DNA of 64,000 nt from Pseudorasbora parva. Taxonomy: Eukaryota; Chordata; Actinopteri; Cypriniformes; Gobionidae. Both the position numbers and the translations under genes were made by a program. The notes under the pieces are model-generated. The model was not told the origin of the DNA, did not search any database, and saw nothing but the letters and a program-made list of their open reading frames with translations. The DNA lies in the NCBI RefSeq assembly GCF_024679245.1, contig NC_090179.1:8920327-8984326 (forward strand), read 5' to 3'. Shown in pieces: positions 1-9,950 of this stretch. Numbering within the stretch: the stretch's first letter is position 1; every line of letters begins with the position of its first letter.

Positions 1-291
1 TTGGGGTATAATTTTATCAGATGGGTGGAGTTGCTTTACTCTAATCCTAAGGTTGCAGTGGTTGCATACGGTCTCACTTCAGCTCCGTTCTGCGTATGGA
101 GAGGCACAAGGCAGGGCTGCCCTCTTTCACCCTTGCTCTTTGCTCTAATCATTGAACCAGGCCTAGCAGAACTTATTAGACTGAACAAAAATTTCTGTGG
201 AATTATAGTGGGAGGAGAAGATGATCTAGCTTCATTATATGCTGATGACAAACTGATATTAGACCAGATCAATCTATTGCTGTATTATTGA
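1..291 (+). pseudogene. L1/Tx1-type LINE reverse transcriptase fragment
   Basis: The frame is open from the window edge and encodes the central part of a non-LTR reverse transcriptase. The motif GTRQGCPLSPLLFAL is followed about 50 residues later by the catalytic box YADD. This spacing and wording are typical of L1/Tx1-clade LINEs. The fragment starts upstream of the window and stops right after the YADD box, so it lacks the thumb and C-terminal regions. It is a dead, truncated copy. The clade call rests on motif wording only. Confidence 0.85.
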
Positions 292-304
292 AATTTTATT
301 GAAA

Positions 305-373
305 ACTGTCTCTCTGGCTATTTATTTTATAGCCAGAGAGACAGTACAGTCTCTCTGGCTATAAAATAAATCT
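305..373. repeat. Small inverted and direct repeat hairpin
   Basis: The word gtctctctggctat occurs at about 308, in inverted form at about 331, and again in direct form at about 350. This gives a perfect short hairpin followed by a third copy. It lies between the LINE fragment and the next repeat. No function is evident. Confidence 0.7.
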
Positions 374-391
374 CTTCTTTAGAACATTTAA

Positions 392-760
392 AGGGGTAGT
401 AAAACACAAACTTTAGCTAGTTGCTGTTTGAGCATAAACAATATCTGCAAAGTTACAATGTTTAAAGTTTAAAGCAAATGGAGATAGTTTTGTTCTAAAG
501 AATTTCTAATTTCTAAGGACTACAGCAAACGGCCGGTAGGGAACTACAGACTTTTCCTCCAGGGTTGCTGACATCCCCAGCCCCAATATTTACATGAACC
601 CCTCCTCCAATAATATTAAATAAGGGGGGCAAGGCCTTTTTTTTTTTTTTTTTTGCTGTCGAGAAGAGTTGTTGTGGTACAGTTAGTAGGCTGTTGCACA
701 ATGCCAACAAAACTGTTATTTTCATCTGAATTGCAGGTCCACTCCTAGGGACTAGCCTCC
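392..760 (+). repeat. Degraded TTAA-type MITE (same family as 61193-62418)
   Basis: A TTAA at 388-391 is followed by aggggtagtaaaac. The interior words gttgctgtttgagcataaa and acagcaaacggccgg match those of the elements at 52508 and 61193. The right terminus was not found, so this is a truncated or diverged copy. The right boundary is approximate. Confidence 0.55.
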
Positions 761-899
761 TAGCCTTCCTAGGGACGGGAGAGTTAAGCCGGAGACAAAC
801 TGCAAGCTTGGCGTGAGCATGGCGTTTCTGTTGCATGTCAGCTGCATGGCGTTTTCTATACCTTGGCACACCAGACTGACTTTATTTGTGTAATTTATG

Positions 900-2000
900 T
901 TTTAATGAAAATAATAGTTTTATTTGAAGTCACCATGATAGTGAACAGTGTTTTCTTTAGTTGGGCTCTTGACACTTGACTATCCAACATTATTTTTCTG
1001 TTTGCTTTAACTGTGTTTATATAGCACTTTTGTTATGGCATGGAAAGCAAAGCAAAAACATGGCCAGGTGATTTGGCTCTTTGTTCATGATGCTATAATC
1101 ATCATCTAGTGATCACTGGTCTTGTTCAGAGTCTAAGGTCCTTGTTATGTGTTGTTAGTTTAGTTTTATTCATAATAGTGGCCAACTGGCTATTTCATAC
1201 AGCATATTCTACAGCATGAGTTTCAGCAATGTTGCGGCAATCTAATAATATGCAGAGTTAAAAAAAAAGTGTGCCAAGGTTTTAATCTATGGCAATTATA
1301 AGACATAAACAGATATCAATAATCAGTGTATGAATCTTAACAATGGTGACAATCAGTGAAATGCTTCATGCTGCAGTGCATGCTGGGTACCACCAATCAA
1401 AACTCTCCCATGGGTCCCAGCATGCATTGCGGCAATAATAAATTATGCATCTGAATTGACAAATTTTCTTTGATTCTTACTATTTATTTTTTACTTTTGC
1501 TGTTTTTCTTGTGACATTTTATAGTAGCTTGCTTCATGTTAAGAGTAGGTGTTTGTCAGATTTGTCTTTTCTTTTTTTGCTTGTCACCATTGTAGAGATA
1601 CATACACTGAATCTTGATGTCTGTGTGTGTCTAACTAATGTTGTAGTTAAAACTCTTTTTTTTTTTATTATTATTATTATTATAATTATTTATTTATTTA
1701 TTTTATAATCCTGCATCTTGTTTAATTACCACAGCCATCCTGGATATCAGGAACTGCATGGCTATTATTACATAATTAACACATTACCTTTATAACCAAT
1801 GCATTAGACTCTGAATGAGCTCAGTGATTCAGCCACTACATGATGATTATATAATCATCATTGAAGAGCCAATTCACCTGGCCATGTTTCTGTCTTGGTC
1901 TTCTATGCTATAACAATCACCAATGGTCAATCATCACTTAATTATCTAATTTACATCAACACTGCTTCAATGGTACTTTAACTCAGTAGTGAGCACACAC
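900..2000. repeat. Inverted-repeat element of the CACCATNATGGTGA family
   Basis: Arms of about 100 bp at 1030-1130 and 1812-1918 are inverted copies of one another and share aaacatggccaggtga. The word caccatgatagtgaacagtg at 931 recurs in related forms near 7482, 20229, 21273 (inverted) and 29090. An internal hairpin around cagtgcatgctggg (1374) and cccagcatgcattgc (1417) is also seen. No ORF is convincing. It is best read as a non-autonomous DNA transposon relic with imprecise ends. Confidence 0.55.
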
Positions 2001-2389
2001 ATGAACACTAGGAAGTGTTAATTTAACATGAGCATTTTTTTGTGTACTTTTCAATAATTTACTTATAACTGGCATATATCAGTCACATTCAGTTTATTAA
2101 TACAATTACATAAATATTACCTGTTTCATTTATTTATACTTACAAATATGAATCACATTAAGTGTATTAATTTGTTTATGTAAAAATAATCCAAATACAT
2201 TGAAAATGTATATGAAATTTAAATACATAAATCTTATGCTTTTTGTTTCTTTTTTTCTTTTAGTCTTTACATTTGGATGTAATACTTATTGGTTTTCTAT
2301 TTATATTTATAAAAAAAAAAAAAAAACAGTGCCTCCTCTAACCACTACTTTAGAATTCCATAGTGTGCATAGTTTCATAATTCTCTGGT

Positions 2390-2700
2390 AACGGCAGCTG
2401 CCAGCGTTTTCCTGTAAAAACAACAGTAGATCTCCATAAAATTTACGGTAAAAAACGTGCAGCTGTGGTTGCCAGAACTTTACCGTAAAAAATACAGCAG
2501 TAACGTTTTAGGTTTTACGGGACAGCACTATATAATTTAAAGGTTTATAATGTAATAATTACGGTTAAAAAACATTTATTTTACAGGTCAAAACTGTATA
2601 ATTTAAAGGTTTATACATTTTATTTTATTTAACAGTAAAATACCGTTAAATGTACAGTTTTTTGAAAAAGAACAGGTCATTGTGTAATTAACAGTGAAAA
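2390..2700. repeat. Repeat rich in ACGGTAAA/TTTACCGT words
   Basis: The stretch has several copies of tttacggtaaaa and ttaccgtaaaa in both orientations. This pattern is common in dispersed fish DNA-transposon relics. The next 300 bp, to 3010, is AT-rich with no recognisable feature. Confidence 0.45.
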
Positions 2701-3604
2701 ATGAGAATGAATTCCCAGAATTCCCCCCGTGACATTTCACATTTGATGCATTTTCATTGAATTAACTGTTTCTTCTTAGTTTTTTCTAATCACTTATGTA
2801 CATTAAGGTTTTATTTTACATCTAATGTTGTTAAATTAATGTTTATTGCATTTTTAAAAAGCCATGTCTGTTACCATGATGGTGTTTGGTGTTTAGTGTT
2901 TGTGTGTGCACCTTCTATATATTAATATTGTCCCTCCAAAAGCTGCTTGTAATGAGCTTTGATTCATCATGTGATTCTCATCACCACTGTAATTGTTAAT
3001 TGTCATACTATTTCCCTTTCAGTCGGTCACGTTCGACGTACGTCTGACTTTGACGATGAATGGGGATCCCTATGGAAAACGCTACAGTTACTACCACTTC
3101 CAGCGCCCTGCCTGAGTCCCTCGGACCCCGTCTCAGCGGGCGGGGAATTTCCTGCAGGAAGAGCCCTACTGCTATCCCACAAGACCCAAACAGTGGACTA
3201 TTGGATAACGCTGGGAAAAAATGGGCGGGGGACAGTCACCGTACTGAGACAGCAGAGCGGGCAGAGTCGTACCGTGGAGAATACACATATGGGACCACCG
3301 TGGGGGCCACTACATATGGAACCCAGCCTAACACAAGTTCCACACTGCATACGAGTGTTAGACCTGGCATCAGATGCTCCGCCACGTCTGACTGCCACGG
3401 TCAGGAGCCGCAACGGAGGACTCGACAGGGTTCGCCAAGCTGGGGAACTCGACTGGACCATATAAGCACACGTATCCGTTCCCTGAGGAAGGGAGTGGCG
3501 CAGCAAGCTGACACTAGAACGGGCACTTCTGTGCTACCGACAGTAGGAGGAGTGAGTACACGGGAAGATACCGGTTCTACACATAGGCTATGAAATCTAG
3601 CTAA

Positions 3605-4643
3605 CATGTTGGGTGAACGGCCAGCGGCGTAACAGCCGCTGCGGATGCCATATGCCCCAGGAGCCTCTGAAACTGTTTCAGTGGGACCGCTGTCCTGCGT
3701 TTGAACGAATTCAAATATTTCAGGGTGACTTTCAGGGTGACTGAATCCAGCTCCATACCGAGAAAAGAGATCCTCTGCGTCGGGCAAAGTTTGCTCTGCT
3801 CTCAGTTGACCCGAAGCCCCAACTGGCAGAGGTGCTTGAGCACCATGTCCCTGTGCTCGCACAACTGCTCTCACGACTGAGCTAGAATCAGCCAGTCGTC
3901 GAAGTAGTTGAGAATGCGAACATCATGCTCTCTCATGCGAGCAATTGCCGCCTCCGCGAATTTCGTGAAGACACGGGGTGACAAGGAGAGCCCGAAGGGT
4001 AGGACCTTGTACTGATATGCTCGTCCGTCGAACGCAAAGCGTAGAAACGGTCTGTGTCGAGGGAGAATCGAGACATAAAAGTACGCGTCCTTCAGGTCGA
4101 TCACTGCAAACCAATCTTGGGGACGGATGCACCTGAGGATGCGTTTCTGCGTTAACATTCTGAACGGTAGCCTGTGAAGGGACCGGTTCAAGAACCGCAG
4201 TGGGCCGTGTCCGGGGTCGGCCGTAACCCTCCGCTTTTCTTGGGTACATTGAAGTACGGGCTGTAAAAGCCGGTCTTCATATCGGCTGGCGGGACCGGCT
4301 CGATCGCGTCCTTCGCCAGTAGGACTGCGATCTCCGCCTGAAGCACCGGGCGTCCTCCTTCGACACCGAGGTGAAGTGAACGCACCTGAACTTGTGAACG
4401 TGTAGCCAGGCCCCCAGCGACTGCACCAGCGGGACCATCGGCAACACAGATGTACCCGCAGCAGGGAAGCGTGGCGGCATGCAGGGACCCGACCCGGACG
4501 GCGCAGAGGCGGCCCGTGGTGGGGTCTGTGTGCGCGTGGCAACACCTACCTGCTTCCGCTGAGCGGGCGCGGAATAGTGGTGGCGATTGGAGAGGCGCCT
4601 GAGGGCGGCAAGGCATGGAAGCGTCGCACACCACCAAGCGCAC
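3605..4643 (-). pseudogene. DIRS reverse transcriptase fused by deletion to recombinase C-terminus (element A)
   Basis: Minus-strand frames encode a DIRS RT: KDAIEPVPPADMKTGFYSPY, then DWFAVIDLKDAYFYVS, VLPFGLSLSPRVF and the catalytic-site segment LNYFDDWLI. The box is FDD rather than the YLDD motif of element C. Frameshifts follow near 4250 and 3900. After the RLLGHMAS-like thumb segment (about 3650) the sequence jumps to ARFHSLCVEPVSSRVL, the last residues of the recombinase (about 3600-3540). The junction is within about 3605-3620. No function is retained. Confidence 0.8.
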
Positions 4644-4888
4644 TCTCTTGGCACCCAGAGATATTGGAAACTGCTCTTTTTGTGAAGTTTTGGGTAACAG
4701 ATGTTAAAGTCACAAAGGAGCCCCCGGCCCTCCTCCAGGGGGAGGAAGTGGTACTGCTGCCACTTCCGGTCGAGCAGGATCCTCCATCTCTGGGTGGCCC
4801 GTCTCAGGGTCTCTTACGATGGTGCTTGCCACCTGGCTTGGCAGCGGCCTGAGCGGTCTGGACGTCCTTCCCGCGGCCGGCTCCACGT

Positions 4889-6216
4889 CTATGCCCGGGT
4901 GGAGGCTGCTGCTGCCGGCAGCGGGGTGGGAGCAGCAGCGGACCGCCAGGACAGGATGTGCCGGATGGCCTCCGTCTGCTTCTGGGCGGCCAAAAAACTG
5001 CTGGGCAATGCTCTCGACCGCATCGCCAAACAACCCAGCTGACGAAATAGGAACCGGGACTTATCGGTCTCCCTCATGTCGGCCAGGTTGAGCCAGAGAT
5101 GCTGCTCCTGGACCACCAAAGTGGACATCTCCTAGGCAATAGTATGGGTGGCGGTTTTCGTCACCCGTAGGGCAAGGTTCATCGCTGTCCGGAGCTCCCG
5201 GAGGAGCTCTGGGCCAGGACTACCCTTATCCATGTCCATGAGTGCCTGTGCTTGATGCACCTGAAGCAACGCCATGGCATGCAGGGCGGACGCAGCCTGG
5301 CCACAGGACCGATAGACATTCGCGGTTCGACCGGAAGAGAACCTACAAGCCCTGGACGGGAGCTTCGGGTCCCCGCACCAGCTGGAGGCGGATGTCGGAC
5401 ACTGTTGCATCGCGACTGCCCGATCCACCAACGGAAGACCCTCATACCCCCTGGCCTGTCCGGCGTCAAGGGTAGTAAGGAGGGAGGAGCCACTAGGTTG
5501 CCCACTGGCGCTAAACGGTGCTTTCCACGACCCAGTCAGCTCCTCATGCACCTCCGGGAAGAAAGGCACCGGGGCAGGATGCTGAAAACCAGCGCGGCCC
5601 GCCCCGAGAAACCAAACGTCCAACCTAGAAGGTTCGGGACGTTGTTGAGGGTTCCACTCAGGCCTGACTTTTTCGGCGGCCCAGGAAAGCATAGCCATCA
5701 ACTCCGGGTCCGACTCGACTGTTGCCACTCTCCCAGAGGGAGGCAGTACAGTCGAATCTTCATCCCTAGAGGACTGAAACTCCCCCTCCAATGCAGCGAT
5801 CGACATCTGCTCATCCACGGGTGCCCCAAAAGACACCGTCGGCCGCTCATTCCGGGGTCTCCCGGAAGCACCACCGGATGCGGCGCTTGTGAGGGATTAG
5901 GGTCCCGTGGAGGCTCACTCGATGGGTTTGTCCTAACCGTGATCCTCAGGTCACCCCGGCCATCCATCAAAGTAGGTCTATTCTGCTGGGCAGGAATAGA
6001 CCTAGATCGAGTTTTGGGTAGGGGGACTCAACCTTCCCGGAGGAAGGCGAGTCTCGACCTAAGCGCAGAGATAGTCATGTTCCCCTAGTGAGAACACGAA
6101 CTATCCACAAACGCTGCCTCAGCATGCTGTAGGCCCAGACACGTGATACAGCGCTTGTGACCGTCAGCGGGCGACAGGGAACGACCGCATCCAGAAACGC
6201 ACGGATGGAAAGACAT
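4889..6216 (-). pseudogene. DIRS gag-like ORF1 (element A)
   Basis: An ATG at 6216 (minus) opens a protein starting MSFHPCVSGCGRSLSP. It has a cysteine/histidine-rich N-terminus like that of element C. A TAG near 6087 and frameshifts around 6000 break it. The frame at 5836-5132 then carries the conserved gag body (PVPFFPEVHEELTGSWKAPF, ASALHAMALLQVHQ), and a shifted frame at 5128-4889 has the region VVQEQHLWLNLADMRETDKS. It matches the gag of C throughout. Serine codons stand where C has its TAG stop. Confidence 0.8.
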
Positions 6217-6616
6217 CCTGAAAAGGACGGCACGTCACCCATGTAGCTCTTTTTGTGGGGAAAATCTGCTCTTTTAGGTGTTGAAGCACCCAGGGATCGA
6301 CCGTGGCAGAAATACAGGGTTTGTGTGCCACCTGTTTTCTGCTCTCACCAGAAAAAGGAACACGCCCACCGAACCAACTGTGTGTGGTGTATGTGAGTGT
6401 GTAAGTGCAATTTGCTCAGTTTGCTGTGAAAACAGCAGCTCTCTCAGCAGCAGTGAGATCGCGGTCGCACTGTCTTGTGCCGTCTGGCCAAAACAAGAGC
6501 AATTTCCCCCAGCACACGCTTTCTCTCTCTCTTTGCTAGATAGCAGGCAGTCAGACGCTTCATCAATGCCGTTCGGCTCCGAAGTGTATGACAATGGTGC
6601 GTGGTGATCGCTTCCG

Positions 6617-6633
6617 CTTTATACCCGCACAGC
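6617..6633 (-). promoter_or_regulatory. TATA-like box in terminal repeat of DIRS element A
   Basis: On the minus strand the word gggtataaagcgg lies upstream of the gag start at 6216. Its place matches the gggtataaat in the termini of element C. This is a likely core promoter, by position and sequence only. Confidence 0.5.
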
Positions 6634-6779
6634 AGGCCGGGGTGCGATATGCAAAGCACGCACGCCAATGTTCGTTGGCCCGTTTTCTAAATCTCGAAGC
6701 TGATAGGGGCTTCCAGAAGTGATCCCCATTTGTCGGTCTAAGTTCGACGTACATCGAACGTGACCGACTAAAAGGGAAC

Positions 6780-8121
6780 CACTAGCCACAGTGGTTACTG
6801 AGCAAAAAAGTCAATATCAAGCCCTGCTACCGAGACAAATTTGCAGTTTGCCTTCCAAACAGGGACAGCATGGGTCAAGCACTCAGTACAGAATAATAGA
6901 GAATATCCGAGAGGACAGTGGAAGTGACAGTGAAGTGACAGCATTGAACAGGAGTATGTGCCAGCAAAGCCCAGCCCATATTGCTCCTAGGTTTCTGCAT
7001 ATTTGTAACTACTGATATAGTTCCTACAATGTGTGTTTATCGTTGTTTTATTGTAACATTATTGTGATTAATAACTGGGCTGATATACGTTGCATAACAT
7101 GACATATTTAAAAAAAACTTTTTCCATATTGTCATCATCTGTGGCTTTTTGTCCCATTTTACACCTTTGTTGCATGGTCTCCACATACATACACAGTTAA
7201 ATATTTTTTAAATAAAACTGCATTTTGTAAAAATGAAAATAGATTTCAATTTTAGCATCATATTAAAGTAATAAAGAGAATCTTTTAAAAGAATCAAGAT
7301 AATGTTTTCCATAATTCATGCATAAGAAACGTTAAATCTCAGCAGAGGAGGATTAAACAACTCCACAAGCAACATTACCAGCTTCAATTTTTACTAACCA
7401 GATTGACTATTTCTGTTAAACAGAATTAGACAGAAGCTCTTTTTGATAATTCAACATTAAGGTTTAGATGTTGATTTATTGACCATTATGGTGATCAGTG
7501 TTTGCTTTAGTTGGGCAGTTTGACTCTTGGCTTGTGAATTGGTGTTTTGTTTTTTTGCCACAGTGCAACAAAACACATATGTTGTTACAAAGGAAGCCAG
7601 AAACAAAGATAATCAGGTATGTTTTTATCATACGGTATAGTGATTCACTAATCTCATCACAAACCAAAACTAGTTCACTATTAATATATTTTCAACATTC
7701 TTTCTCTCTAAATACATTATAGGATTTTTTTTCTATACACACACACACTTTATTTCTGCCCTGTTTGGAAGCTAAGGCCACATCCAGATGAAGCTAGAGC
7801 TTTCCGTATCCAATCTTTTTTCTTTCCTTATTTCAAGAAGGAAATAAGGAAAGCAGTTTCCTGTGTACACACGAAACTGCTGAAACTACTCAACAGCCAA
7901 AATCTCACAATAAAATAATAATAAATAAGTGCTACTTACCAGATTGTGTTTTATTAATGCCTACACCTACACCACCTACACCTACACCTAACCCAAACCT
8001 AAACCTACCCTTCCAATAATGCAAATGCACTAATTACGCTTTCTAGACTTTCTAACATGCAGAATATGCTGTGATAACAGCACCTTTTCACAAAATATAA
8101 GGATTGGCTGTATACACGAAA
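6780..8121. other. Non-coding stretch with one dispersed-repeat copy
   Basis: No gene is seen. The part at about 7325-7540 holds a copy of the dispersed family also present at 21240-21430 (inverted) and 23400-23520. It contains cagcagaggaggattaaac and gaccattatggtgatcagtg. At about 7961-8012 there is a short degenerate tandem array of cctaca/cctaaa words. The remainder is AT-rich. Confidence 0.6.
7961..8012. repeat. Short degenerate CCTACA/CCTAAA hexamer array
   Basis: Successive words such as cctacacctacacc and cctaacccaaacctaaacc form about 50 bp of imperfect six-base repeats. They resemble a vertebrate telomeric repeat but do not match it. Such short arrays are common in fish DNA. Confidence 0.6.
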
Positions 8122-8289
8122 ACGTCTCGGGTTATGAATATAACCCATGTTCCCTGAGAGGGAACGAGACACTGCGTCATCGTAGATGACACATCGGGGA
8201 ACGCCCTCAGCGTGCTGAGTTCATATCAAAAAAGTCCAATCTTGATTGGTGTTGCGTGATGACGTAACGAGTGACGGCATACCCGGAGG

Positions 8290-8297
8290 TATAAAGG
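8290..8297 (+). promoter_or_regulatory. TATA-like box in left terminal repeat of DIRS B
   Basis: The word ggaggtataaaggg lies in the left inverted repeat, and its inverted copy is at 12936-12944 in the right one. The right copy faces into gag and is the plausible promoter. The left copy faces the ICR and could drive antisense transcription. Confidence 0.5.
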
Positions 8298-8365
8298 GAC
8301 ACCGGCACAAGCAAACGCAGCTTACTGCTATGAAGCGGGACGCACTGTAGATTGGCGGGGCTACG

Positions 8366-8480
8366 AGACGCAGTGTCTCGTTCCCTCTCAGGGAACATGG
8401 GTTATATTCATAACCCGAGATGTTCCCTTTATCGAGGGAACTCGCACTGCGTCATCGTAGATGACACATCGGGGAACGAG
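8366..8480. repeat. Internal complementary region (ICR) of DIRS B
   Basis: The left half (about 8366-8423) is the inverted copy of the left terminus (8124-8180). The right half (about 8424-8480) is the inverted copy of the right terminus (about 13032-13088). The two halves meet at cgagatgttccc. Such an ICR just downstream of the recombinase stop is diagnostic of DIRS elements. It is thought to template completion of the termini during replication through a circle. Confidence 0.85.
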
Positions 8481-8534
8481 TACCCACTAGTCCTCGCCTA
8501 TCTTGGGCACCATGATATGGATCGGAGTGCATAA

Positions 8535-9581
8535 TCAGGGGGCGAGCACCCTAGCGCCTGGCGTCGCCGGGAGGTGCAGACTGTAATATCTCACGAAAGT
8601 ATGCAGTGTGGCCCACCCAGCCGCCTCACAAATCTCTTGCAAAGATGCTCCGGAAAGGAGGGCTACCGAGGAGGCCATGCCCCTGGTAGAATGAGCCCTC
8701 ACTATAGGCTATAGGTGAAGGCAAGTTGCGCACCTGATAGGCCGTGGCTATTGCCCGGACAATCCAGTTACTAATAGTCTGTTTTGCCGCAGGCAGCCCT
8801 TTCCTAGGTGGACCAAAGCACACTAACAACTGATCTGACTTCCTTCACTGGACAGACCTCTCCAAATAAATCCTCAATGCCCGCACCGGGCAGAGGAGGT
8901 GAAGCCTGCCCTCATCTGCCGTCACATGAGGATGGAAAGCCTGGAGAACCACTGACCGTACCGCATTAGACGGTACTTTGGGAATGTATCCCGGGATCGG
9001 CCGCAAGATAGCTTTCACTCCGCCTGGGGCAAACTCCAAGCAATTGGGTGTGACTGCCAATGCCTGAAGGTCCCCCACTCTCCTCAGAGAGGTGATGGCT
9101 AAGAGAAAAGCTACCTTAAGCGTAAGGTTCTTGGCCTCAGCCAACTCCAGCGGTTCGAAGGGGGCCTCAACCAATCCTTCGAGCACCACTGCCAGATCCC
9201 ACGCAGGGATCCTGGAACGAGCGACAGGTCTCATCCTCCGCGCTCCTCGGAGGAACCGTACAACCAGATGGTGCCTCCCCAGAGGTCCTTCACTTAACGG
9301 TGCGTGGAAAGCTCCTATCACTGCCACATACACCTTAAGTGTGGACGGGGTAAGCCCGGCGAAAAACCGATCTTGCAGAAACTCCAGTACTGAAGCCACA
9401 GCGCAGTTAACTGGGAGTTAACTTCACGGTCTCTACACCACATGGAAAACACTCTCCACTTCAAGTTGTACAGCCTCCTGGTGGAAGGAGCCCTGGAGCT
9501 GAGTATAGTCTCCACGACACCTGCTGACAGACCTTCCTCTATGAGCTCTGCCCCCTCAGGGGCCAGGCCCACAGGTTCCAT
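8535..9581 (-). pseudogene. DIRS tyrosine recombinase (element B)
   Basis: The minus-strand frames start with SRAPSTRRLYNLKWRVF, shift frame near 9400, and continue with LTPSTLKVYVAVIGAFH and FLRGARRMRPVARS. The first catalytic arginine context is SLRRVGDLQAL. A second frameshift comes from a tandem copy of ctatagg at 8702-8708 and 8709-8715. Beyond it the frame encodes VRAHSTRGMASS, with the H-x-x-R catalytic pair intact, then FVRYYSLHL with the candidate tyrosine and the stop at 8535. The family catalyses integration of circular DNA copies. This copy cannot make a full protein. Confidence 0.85.
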
Positions 9582-9950
9582 AACTCTGGCTGGGGGTGAA
9601 AGATCGAGCCCCCCGCCTGAGTCAACAGATCCCTCCTAAGAGGAATCTGCCACGGAAGGTCGTCTAGCAGGTCCATAATGTCGGAGAACCATACCCTGGT
9701 CGGCCACCGGGGTGCTATCAGAAGCAGGCGAATGCCTTCCCGGCGGACACGCTCCAGAAATCCCGGGAGCAGAGCAATCGGGGGAAATGCGTACAGACGC
9801 AGCCTCGGCCACGCCTGTGACATGGCATCCAGGCCCAACGGAGCCAGACGCCTGAGGGAGAACCAAAGTGGACAGTAGGTCGTCTCTCAAGACGCAAACA
9901 AATTCACTTCCATTTGGCCAAACCTCTCGCATATGGCCTCAACCACCTCT
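9539..9950 (-). pseudogene. DIRS RT-ORF C-terminal linker region (element B)
   Basis: This lies between the RNase H and the recombinase. A frame carries LGLDAMSQAWPRLRLYAFPP, then LLIAPRWPTRVWFSDIMDLL and WQIPLRRDLLTQ. The same segment in element C reads LVAPYWPNRTWFPELTLLA. Some DIRS elements have a methyltransferase-like domain downstream of RNase H. I cannot show a methyltransferase motif here, so the segment is left unnamed. Confidence 0.6.

Larger units (their letters stand above)
3011..6779 (-). mobile_element. DIRS element A: internally deleted, ends at its ICR midpoint
   Basis: This is a DIRS-type retrotransposon reading right to left. The order is gag-like ORF (about 6216-4889), reverse transcriptase (about 4643-3640), then directly the last residues of the tyrosine recombinase (about 3605-3540). 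RNase H and most of the recombinase are missing. The ends are inverted repeats of about 58 bp, each beginning with a ccctttcagtcggtcacgttcg-like word (3013 on the plus strand, 6777 on the minus strand). Compared with element C, the 3' end of A corresponds to the first half of the ICR of C and stops at its centre. The normal 3' terminal repeat is absent. The ORFs carry stops and frameshifts, so this copy is non-autonomous. Confidence 0.85.

Noticed and set aside
5252..6088. 278-codon plus-strand frame over element A
   Set aside because: It is the antisense shadow of the gag-like ORF1, whose minus-strand frame matches the gag of element C.
7961..8012. Interstitial telomeric repeat
   Set aside because: The units are cctaca/cctaaa and irregular, not the exact vertebrate hexamer, and only about 50 bp long.
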